From contig FR887828.1 of the NCBI GenBank assembly GCA_000432735.1, positions 33,226 to 51,852 of the forward strand: a stretch of 18,627 nucleotides of DNA, in the 5' to 3' direction. Source of the stretch: Bacteroides sp. CAG:443. Its GTDB lineage: Bacteria; Bacteroidota; Bacteroidia; Bacteroidales; Bacteroidaceae. Both the position numbers and the translations under genes were made by a program. The notes under the pieces are model-generated. The model saw only the letters and a program-made list of their open reading frames with translations, was not told where the DNA came from and made no database searches. How positions within the stretch are numbered: the stretch's first letter is position 1; each line of letters opens with the position of its first letter. Positions 1 through 6,505 of this stretch are shown here, in pieces.

Positions 1-6
1 CTTTAT

Positions 7-573
7 TTAATTATTATCTAATATTTTCTTTAAATCATTCCAACGTGGATCTATTTCCTGCTCCACATCGGTATCGGCATCATTTCCCCCCATCTCATCC
101 ATATAATCCTCATCATCTGCCGATGTACGTAAATGCTTGCTCAAAGCTCCCATCATAGCCTTATTGCATTTGCCCGGAGCATGTACATGTTTCATTGGCA
201 AGCTCAATGCTATAAACTCGTACATAAACCATGCTACATTAATATAGCCATCTTCTTCAGGAACCACTACGATATCATCTTCATCGGAAAATGCAGCTCC
301 CATTTTTACTTTCAGCTCATCATCCGTAGTGACAGGAATCTCCATATCATCCAGACAACGGTCGCATGGAACGACTACAGCTCCCTCTGTATGGAAAGTC
401 AACACAAAAACTCCCATACTCTTTTTTACAGTTAGATCAACATGCAGTTTTCCTTTCTGTACTTCCGGAGCATCGATACTAATGAAAAAATCATTGTCGA
501 GGACATATTCGTAACGACACACATCCTCTGACATATTTTTCAATTCTACCTTGTATGTACTAAGCTTTCCCAA
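7..573 (-). CDS. YceD/DUF177 family protein
   Basis: This 188-residue protein belongs to the YceD (DUF177) family, whose genes usually sit just upstream of rpmF (ribosomal protein L32); in some bacteria the family is linked to 23S rRNA or ribosome maturation. Visible marks are the CxxC-type motif CDRC in mid-protein, the conserved block KHVHAPGKCN, an acidic linker (DDEDYMDE), and the C-terminal DPRWNDLKKIL typical of the family. The start is taken as TTG at 573, giving MGKLSTYK: an in-frame TAG lies a few codons upstream, no ATG is available before residue 14, and MGK-type starts are what I recall for Bacteroides members. A good -7 box at 600-607 leaves a leader of only about 20 bases, which fits this start. 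rpmF would be expected to the left, outside the window. The family call is firm; the molecular role is known only in general terms. Confidence 0.88.
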   Translation of the reverse strand: MGKLSTYKVELKNMSEDVCRYEYVLDNDFFISIDAPEVQKGKLHVDLTVKKSMGVFVLTFHTEGAVVVPCDRCLDDMEIPVTTDDELKVKMGAAFSDEDDIVVVPEEDGYINVAWFMYEFIALSLPMKHVHAPGKCNKAMMGALSKHLRTSADDEDYMDEMGGNDADTDVEQEIDPRWNDLKKILDNN

Positions 574-599
574 TTCGCAATACTATATAAATCGGGCGA

Positions 600-607
600 C
601 AAAGATA
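600..607 (-). promoter_or_regulatory. -7 promoter box of the yceD-type gene
   Basis: On the minus strand this reads TATCTTTG followed by TC, an exact match to the Bacteroides -7 consensus TAnnTTTG. It lies about 27 bases before the TTG start at 573. No clear -33 TTTG is visible at the usual distance, so this rests on the -7 match and position. Confidence 0.55.
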
Positions 608-641
608 CAAATAATAATTCATTTTATCTAGTCTTTCCATT

Positions 642-749
642 TTTTTATTCAATAAAAATGATAACTTAACGTTTTTAGTCTTTTTCAAATCATCTATTCA
701 CTCATCTTAAATAAAAGGATCTCATGCAATTTTCAAAATGATGAAAATT
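642..749. promoter_or_regulatory. AT-rich divergent intergenic region with two inverted repeats
   Basis: The gap between the yceD-type gene and nagA (574-888) holds no gene I can support. Besides the two -7 boxes it contains a palindrome TTTTTATT-C-AATAAAAA near 642-658 and a perfect 8-base inverted repeat, AATTTTCA and TGAAAATT separated by six bases, at 728-749. The second could be an operator for nagA control, but the region is so AT-rich that chance is a serious alternative. Confidence 0.25.
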
Positions 750-847
750 ATATATCCTATACTTGCTTTATCTAAGAAAATAGACTCACTTTTAAAATAA
801 TTAACCCTATAATTATAAATAAATATAATATCTATCGTACAATTAAT

Positions 848-855
848 TAATTTTG
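848..855 (+). promoter_or_regulatory. -7 promoter box of the nagA pair
   Basis: TAATTTTG matches the Bacteroides -7 consensus TAnnTTTG and lies 33 bases upstream of the first nagA ATG, predicting a short leader. No convincing -33 element is seen. It would drive both tandem nagA genes. Confidence 0.45.
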
Positions 856-888
856 CAAAAGATATAATAGAAACAAAACCTTATTCCT

Positions 889-2055
889 ATGTTAACTCAA
901 ATAATTAATGCACGTATTTTAACTCCTCAAGGGTGGTTAAAAGACGGTTCCGTCCTGATCAGGGACAACAAAATACTGGAAGTAACCAACTGTGACCTGG
1001 CAATCGTCGGTGCAACACTCATCGATGCAAAAGGAATGTACATTGTGCCTGGTGGAGTTGAAATCCATGTACATGGCGGGGGAGGACGAGATTTCATGGA
1101 AGGATGCGAGGATGCTTTTCGGACCGCAATCAAAGCTCACATGCAGCATGGTACCACAAGTATCTTCCCGACACTTTCCTCTTCTACTATTCCAATGATT
1201 CGAGCAGCAGCAGAAACCACTGAAAAATTAATGAGTGAACCTGATAGTCCAGTACTCGGACTACATCTGGAAGGACATTATTTCAACATGAAAATGGCCG
1301 GTGGACAAATGCCCGAAAACATTAAGAACCCTGACCCTGAAGAATATATACCTCTGCTGGAAGAAACTCACTGCATCAAACGATGGGATGCAGCACCAGA
1401 ACTTCCGGGAGCAATGCAATTCGGTAAATACATCACATCCAAAGGTGTTCTGGCAGCAGTAGGACATACGCAAGCTGAATTTGAAGATATTTATACTGCA
1501 TTCCAAGTAGGATATACCCATGCAACCCACTTCTACAACGCAATGCCTGGCTTCCACAAACGCCGGGAATATAAATATGAAGGTACGGTAGAGAGCATTT
1601 ATCTGATGGACGACATGACAGTAGAGGTAGTCGCCGATGGTATTCATGTACCTCCAACAATTCTTCGTCTAGTACATAAGATAAAAGGAGTAGAAAAGAC
1701 TGCCTTGATTACCGATGCGCTGGCTTGTGCAGCAAGCGACAGCAAAGAAGCATTCGATCCACGTGTCATCATCGAAGACGGAGTATGTAAGTTGGCCGAC
1801 CGTTCTGCACTGGCAGGAAGTATTGCTACCATGGACCGCCTGATCCGTACAATGGTACAAAAAGCTGAAATACCACTGGAAGATGCCGTACGAATGGCTT
1901 CAGAAACTCCGGCACGTATCATGGGAGTACTCGACCGAAAAGGTACATTGGAGAAAGGAAAGGATGCGGATATCATTGCTCTCGACCGTGACTTAAATGT
2001 ACGTGCTGTATGGGCAATGGGTAAACTGGTAGAAGGCACCAATAAATTATTTTAA
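889..2055 (+). CDS. nagA: N-acetylglucosamine-6-phosphate deacetylase, copy 1
   Basis: This 388-residue amidohydrolase is predicted to remove acetate from GlcNAc-6-phosphate, giving glucosamine-6-phosphate for glycolysis or wall synthesis in the cytoplasm. Family signatures are present in order: HVHGGGG with H60 and H62, GLHLEG with metal-binding E128, GH at H193, THFYNAMPGFH with H214, ADGIH with H253, and ITDA with the probable catalytic D276. Length is normal for NagA. Near the metal ligand it reads LEGHY, where the family and the second copy have LEGPY, so residue 130 is His instead of Pro. It starts an apparent two-gene operon with a close paralogue 23 bases downstream. The chemistry is well supported by motifs; whether this copy keeps GlcNAc-6-P as its main substrate is less certain because of that substitution. 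Confidence 0.88.
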   Translation: MLTQIINARILTPQGWLKDGSVLIRDNKILEVTNCDLAIVGATLIDAKGMYIVPGGVEIHVHGGGGRDFMEGCEDAFRTAIKAHMQHGTTSIFPTLSSSTIPMIRAAAETTEKLMSEPDSPVLGLHLEGHYFNMKMAGGQMPENIKNPDPEEYIPLLEETHCIKRWDAAPELPGAMQFGKYITSKGVLAAVGHTQAEFEDIYTAFQVGYTHATHFYNAMPGFHKRREYKYEGTVESIYLMDDMTVEVVADGIHVPPTILRLVHKIKGVEKTALITDALACAASDSKEAFDPRVIIEDGVCKLADRSALAGSIATMDRLIRTMVQKAEIPLEDAVRMASETPARIMGVLDRKGTLEKGKDADIIALDRDLNVRAVWAMGKLVEGTNKLF

Positions 2056-2078
2056 CCAACCTTAAATACTCGGCTTTT

Positions 2079-3248
2079 ATGTTGACACAAATTATAAATG
2101 GACATATCCTCACTCCACAGGGATGGATGAAAGATGGTTCTGTCCTCATCAGCGACGGCAAAATATTAGAAGTAACCAATAGCGACCTGGCTGTTATCGG
2201 CGCAAAGATCATCGATGCCAAAGGAATGTTTATCGTACCGGGATTCATCAGCATGCATGCACACGGAGGAGGCGGACATGATTTCACCGAAAGTACACCC
2301 GAAGCATTCCAACAAGCTGTTCAGGCACATCTGAAACATGGAGCAACCTCTATTTTCCCCACACTCTCTTCCACCAGCTTCGATAATATCAGAAAAGCTG
2401 TTCACACATGCGAAGAATTGATGAAAGAATCGGGAAGTACGATACAGGGATTACACATCGAAGGACCTTACCTGAACAAAAAAATGGCAGGACCACAATG
2501 GGAAGAATTTCTAAAAGATCCCGATCCGGACGAATATATTCCACTTTTGGAAAGTACAAAGTGCATCAAGCGCTGGGACATTAGTCCTGAACTACCGGGA
2601 GCACACGATTTTGCCCGATATACACATTCGAAAGGTATCCTGACTGCCATTACCCATACTGAAGCAGAATATCCTGAAATTAAGGCAGCATTTGAGGCTG
2701 GCTTTACACATGCAGCTCACTTTTATAATGCCATGCCAGGGTTCCACAAGCGTCGGGAATACAAATATGAAGGTACAGTGGAAAGTGTATACCTGACAGA
2801 TGGAATGAGTGTAGAAGTGATTGCAGACGGAATCCATTTGCCTGCAACTATTCTGAAGCTTGTGTATAAATTGAAAGGTGTTGAGCAGACCTGTCTGGTA
2901 ACCGATGCCTTGAAGTATGCTGCATACGACGGCGAACCGATTGTTGACCCGAGATTCATCATCGAAAACGGTGTATGCAAACTAGCCGATCATTCGGCAC
3001 TGGTCGGAAGTCTGGCTACCATGGATACGCTAGTACAGACAATGGTCAAGAAAGCTGCTATACCGTTGGCAGACGCTGTTCGTATGGCTTCAGAAACTCC
3101 GGCAAGACTTATTGGAATTGATGACCATAAAGGTACTCTTCAGAAAGGAAAAGATGCAGACATTGTTATCATGGATAAAGATATCAATGTAAGATGTGTA
3201 TTCTCCAATGGGAATATCGTGGAAGGCATAAATACGCTGATTCATTAA
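2079..3248 (+). CDS. nagA: N-acetylglucosamine-6-phosphate deacetylase, copy 2
   Basis: This is a 389-residue paralogue of the preceding gene, about three quarters identical over the first 60 residues and colinear throughout without gaps of note. It carries the full NagA set: HAHGGGG (H60, H62), GLHIEGPYLN (E128, with the usual Pro at 130), THTEAE (H193), HAAHFYNAMPGFH (H214), ADGIHLP (H253) and VTDAL (D276). Cytoplasmic, no signal peptide. It follows copy 1 after 23 bases, so both are probably on one transcript, which ends at the hairpin at 3335-3390. Copy 2 looks the more canonical of the two. A tandem duplication followed by divergence is the simplest explanation; why both were kept is not visible here. 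Confidence 0.92.
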   Translation: MLTQIINGHILTPQGWMKDGSVLISDGKILEVTNSDLAVIGAKIIDAKGMFIVPGFISMHAHGGGGHDFTESTPEAFQQAVQAHLKHGATSIFPTLSSTSFDNIRKAVHTCEELMKESGSTIQGLHIEGPYLNKKMAGPQWEEFLKDPDPDEYIPLLESTKCIKRWDISPELPGAHDFARYTHSKGILTAITHTEAEYPEIKAAFEAGFTHAAHFYNAMPGFHKRREYKYEGTVESVYLTDGMSVEVIADGIHLPATILKLVYKLKGVEQTCLVTDALKYAAYDGEPIVDPRFIIENGVCKLADHSALVGSLATMDTLVQTMVKKAAIPLADAVRMASETPARLIGIDDHKGTLQKGKDADIVIMDKDINVRCVFSNGNIVEGINTLIH

Positions 3249-3334
3249 CCATAACTAACAAACAGATTAACAAATTAGGAGTGTTTAAAGTTTAAATAGC
3301 CATCTCCCAAAGTTACAGATTGCAACTATAATAT

Positions 3335-3390
3335 AAAAAAAGGGTCGTATCAAACTCTGTATTGAGTAGTGATACGACCTTCTTTAGTTT
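3335..3390. terminator. Bidirectional rho-independent terminator between nagA and the GH9 gene
   Basis: A perfect 10-base stem pairs GGTCGTATCA (3343-3352) with TGATACGACC (3370-3379). Inside it, ACTC and GAGT form a second 4-base stem with a six-base loop. A run of A precedes the stem and a T-rich tract (TTCTTTAGTTTTT) follows, so it can end both the rightward nagA transcript and leftward transcription coming from the GH9 gene. Confidence 0.88.
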
Positions 3391-3437
3391 TTAAAAGAAT
3401 ACTCAAATTTCAATTTGTGAGAAAGCCAACTAGACTC

Positions 3438-3755
3438 TTATCGTACCAGCGTGATTTTCTGTTTTAGGAATAGGTTATCAGACAAATTACCTACATATAC
3501 CACGGCTGGTTCTGTTTCCGGCAACCTTCCACCTCCAAAGTGTAATCCATGACTAGTACACTGTTTAATAGTAGGTTTTCATTAAGATATTCGCAAGTAT
3601 GTCCTCTAGTCAAAGGCATTGGATGTTAAGGCAAATCCAGAATCCTATCTTTACCATGAGGTAAGACTTAACAACCATCTCCTCACCTTATCGATAAATG
3701 TTTTTAGGATGTGGAATAATAACATACTGCAGTTTTCACATTGCGAATAGAGTCA
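3438..3755 (-). pseudogene. Probable 3' remnant of a lost gene, frameshifted
   Basis: Directly after the GH9 stop, on the same strand, the sequence looks like eroded coding DNA. The clearest piece is 33 codons at 3438-3539 ending in a stop; it contains LPETEPAVVYVGNL and ends FLKQKITLVR, a C-terminal style common in exported Bacteroidales enzymes. Upstream another frame is open from an ATG at 3619 and reads YLNENLLLNSVLVMDY before it runs into a stop; a further frame contains GKDRILDLP followed by a stop. No single frame joins these pieces. I infer a decayed gene reduced to its last hundred or so codons, of unknown family. The alternative is chance open frames in an ordinary 3' gap, but the final 33 codons are strongly protein-like. 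Confidence 0.5.
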
Positions 3756-6290
3756 TTATTCCTTTAACATCTGTTGTACGGCCAATACTAAGAACATATA
3801 ATGTGAAGAACCACCTCCCAAAACGTACTCTTTCTGTTGCCACAAGAAGGGGAAATGAAGCAGTTCTGGGAAATCGGGACGTATCAATGCCGTACCAGAA
3901 ATCACGCCGCCAGGAATGTACGACCAGTCAGCACGATTCAACCCGTAGCCGATAGTAGCAGAAGCAGCTCCCACACCCGAGGCAAAAGATTCCTGATTGC
4001 TGCCCGGATGGCATCCTAGCACAAAATTAAGTGCATTGAAGATAGGCTCTTTATCGAAGATATCCGGATAAGCTGATGCCAGAAAATAATGACGGAAACC
4101 GAAGCCTTGGATATCCCAGCCTGCTCCCCAGATGTGTGGACGATAGGGTACGCCATAAGGAGTGGAAACGACTTCCTTGTCCAACTGTTCCTTGTAAGCC
4201 ACCAAAGCCTTACGAAAGTCCTTAGAAAAAGCTTGTGCCTTCACATTCTTCATTTGGGCAAAACGTTGCTCCACGCGGGCGGTGTACCAACCAGTTTGTC
4301 CGATTTTTTTCACGATAAGTTCCTTGTTATCAAGTAGAAAATCTTTATATAAGTCTTCATTGGTAGCCAGATAAAGCTCTACGGCTGCTTGTATCTTGGA
4401 TGATGCTATGCGCGAGTTATCGCCTTCGGTACGTTGAAATATCTCACGGGCAATGTTCAGACAATGTACACTTAATGTATCATTGAAACCTTTCAACACT
4501 CGCGAAGCAGCAGCAAGATTAGCAGCGGTGGAGAGTTCACGGTTCGGGTTCTCCTCAGTGAAAATCCAGCGGTCATCCTCGTTACCAAGTTTACCATCAG
4601 TCATAGCCGCAGCATCACCCAACAACACGTATTGGCGAAGTCCTCCGCAGATGATACCACGATACAGCCGTCCCAATGCCAGATAAGAGTTAACTACAGA
4701 TAAAGCACCATTTTCCACTTGTTGCAAAAGATCATTCTTTCCATCAGCTTGATGAATTTCCGTTACACGGTTAATATAATCAATGGACGTTACATCTATT
4801 TCCGGATGGAAGGCCTCGTAAGCTAACGAAAGGATGTATGCTTCGCCTGCCTGCGATTCTACACGTAAGTCAAAGTCGCCTGCATCATGCCACCCACCGA
4901 TATTCACGCCCGGCACTAAATCACCTGCGCTATACTTTGACAATCCCGGTTTTTGGTCATAGCCGTCAATATGATTATGGGCAGGTGCCATGCGCGCATC
5001 GTCCATATGACAAGTGCCATGCCATACACGGTATTTCTCATTTACCCGCATATGACACATCTGTACGGGCAAGAAGTATTCTAATACAGGTTGCCAAACA
5101 CCACGATCGTACACATTTTCATCTATACGGAAAATAGGTGATACAGAATCACCATATTTTATCTGGTATAATCCCGGTTCCTTTACCTCACTAAAGTCTA
5201 CTTTCAAGTAATTGTAACGTAGGAATTTTCCCCAATTGGCAGGAACCACGGTTTTCACTATCTCTTCCTTATCCGATCCGATGCGTACCACCTGTGCCAT
5301 AGCCTGACGGTTATCACGAGTATCCATTTCAATGATGGCTTCTTTAGGCTGGTTGGGATGATAACCTATTTGTGAAGTCTGAATGACAGGCCGATATATC
5401 CAGTCTGGCATCACGGCGGGAGTAATAATCCACTTCACGGCATTCTTGGTAACACCTGGTGCAATCTCGCTACGCAGTACAAACCAGCCGTTATTATGGT
5501 TCATGCGACCATCATATAGTTTTAAATCTCCGGACAAGGACTCAATAGTAACCTTATTATAGGGATCATCGGGACGAGAAGTGAACTTCTTACCCATAGC
5601 ATACGGCTTACTAATAATGTCATCTGCAACAATAGGGCTATAGCCTTTGCCAATCAAGTTAGCCATGTCTGCCAACGGCTGGCCTTCTGGGTGGTAATTA
5701 CCCGTGTGCAAGTAATTAGGGCTGGTAGTAACCAGCGGTGAGTTAGGCTGTTGTGGAAAAATGCCAGTCTGGTTGTCCATAATCCATGGTTTGCCAAACA
5801 GCGCTCCAGGAAAAAACTCCATGTTGAAGCCCACCTTACCCAGAAATTCTTGTGGTACGGGACGGTCCAAATCTACAGTAACTTCCACATGATCTCCTTT
5901 CCCTTCTACTTTCACTGTATAGTTGAATTGAAAGTCCGGGTAAATCATCGGATTGAATCCCGTCAGATGACGCGACGAGTCAGGATAACACAATGTGGCG
6001 GTAATACTATTTTCTCCCAACTTGCGGTTCAGCTGCTTGGGTACAGGCTGCCACTGCCCCGGTGTGGCTTCAAAGCGAATGTCACCGTTGGTTGCCACAC
6101 GATTACCATTCATAATGATACACACACCTCCTTGATGCCCTTCGGGATAGATATCGTCGAAAGCCATAATATCCACTCCGTAATTCTTAAAATAACCTGA
6201 AGGCGTTAGCTTAAACTCTTGCGCTTGTACCAGGCAACCAAAGGAAGCTAAGGCAAAAACTGCTGCAATGGAGAAAAGTTTCTTTTTCAT
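3756..6290 (-). CDS. Multidomain glycoside hydrolase family 9 enzyme
   Basis: This 844-residue exported enzyme has a Sec signal peptide (residues 1-23, ending VQA) without a proper lipobox. Residues about 25-290 form an extra N-terminal domain I do not recognise; 300-390 is the Ig-like domain found before many GH9 catalytic domains (TSQIGYHPNQPKEAII, then PGLYQIKYG); 395-842 is the GH9 (alpha/alpha)6 barrel. The catalytic DAGD signature is in GGWHDAGDFD (D469, D472), and the probable acid Glu is E821 in QQKEYVLGGG. The usual late endoglucanase histidine-arginine motif is replaced by a stretch containing LGCHPGSNQESFASG and ADWSYIPGG, so exo-action or an unusual beta-1,4-glucan substrate is possible (inference). 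It lies downstream of the HTCS on the same strand after 208 bases, and is flanked by gene remnants on both sides. GH9 membership is firm; substrate is not. Confidence 0.9.
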   Translation of the reverse strand: MKKKLFSIAAVFALASFGCLVQAQEFKLTPSGYFKNYGVDIMAFDDIYPEGHQGGVCIIMNGNRVATNGDIRFEATPGQWQPVPKQLNRKLGENSITATLCYPDSSRHLTGFNPMIYPDFQFNYTVKVEGKGDHVEVTVDLDRPVPQEFLGKVGFNMEFFPGALFGKPWIMDNQTGIFPQQPNSPLVTTSPNYLHTGNYHPEGQPLADMANLIGKGYSPIVADDIISKPYAMGKKFTSRPDDPYNKVTIESLSGDLKLYDGRMNHNNGWFVLRSEIAPGVTKNAVKWIITPAVMPDWIYRPVIQTSQIGYHPNQPKEAIIEMDTRDNRQAMAQVVRIGSDKEEIVKTVVPANWGKFLRYNYLKVDFSEVKEPGLYQIKYGDSVSPIFRIDENVYDRGVWQPVLEYFLPVQMCHMRVNEKYRVWHGTCHMDDARMAPAHNHIDGYDQKPGLSKYSAGDLVPGVNIGGWHDAGDFDLRVESQAGEAYILSLAYEAFHPEIDVTSIDYINRVTEIHQADGKNDLLQQVENGALSVVNSYLALGRLYRGIICGGLRQYVLLGDAAAMTDGKLGNEDDRWIFTEENPNRELSTAANLAAASRVLKGFNDTLSVHCLNIAREIFQRTEGDNSRIASSKIQAAVELYLATNEDLYKDFLLDNKELIVKKIGQTGWYTARVEQRFAQMKNVKAQAFSKDFRKALVAYKEQLDKEVVSTPYGVPYRPHIWGAGWDIQGFGFRHYFLASAYPDIFDKEPIFNALNFVLGCHPGSNQESFASGVGAASATIGYGLNRADWSYIPGGVISGTALIRPDFPELLHFPFLWQQKEYVLGGGSSHYMFLVLAVQQMLKE

Positions 6291-6322
6291 GACATATTAA
6301 ATTTGGGTTGTTAATTTCTGCC

Positions 6323-6505
6323 CTAAAATACAGATTTAAATATATACGGACAGCCTTCTTTTGTATCCATTAACGTCATTGTATGTGTATTCCCATTCGT
6401 TTCCCTTTTCCAGACGGATATTTGGTAATCTATTTCCCCTAATAATATGGCACCAATCCAATTTTTATCTACTTCCTTTACCCATTTAAGATTTATTGTC
6501 AGGCT
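6323..6505 (-). pseudogene. Possible short gene remnant between HTCS and GH9
   Basis: The 208-base gap contains two overlapping protein-like minus-strand frames. One is open for 60 codons (6505 to a TAG at 6323-6325), overlaps the HTCS stop, has no ATG at its head, and reads KWVKEVDKNWIGAILLG early on. The other, open from 6461 to a TAA at 6336-6338, reads RLPNIRLEKGNEWEYTYN and ends GYKRRLSVYI. A single shift near 6440 would join the first half of one to the second half of the other into a plausible protein C-terminus. I infer a degraded 3' end of a gene that once lay between the HTCS and GH9 genes. A tiny intact gene is less likely because of the missing start. Family unknown. Confidence 0.4.

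Noticed and set aside
1261..1647. Long antisense frames inside both nagA genes, GH9 and HTCS
   Set aside because: They are shadows of strongly supported genes; composition is unlike real proteins and none has its own start context.
3698..3955. 85-codon plus-strand frame across the GH9 3' end
   Set aside because: Mostly antisense to well-supported GH9 coding sequence, with arginine- and serine-rich composition and no recognisable motif.
6219..6290. Lipoprotein reading of the GH9 signal peptide (cysteine at residue 19)
   Set aside because: The residues before the cysteine (ASFG) do not fit a lipobox with Leu/Val at -3, while VQA-QE gives a good signal peptidase I site.
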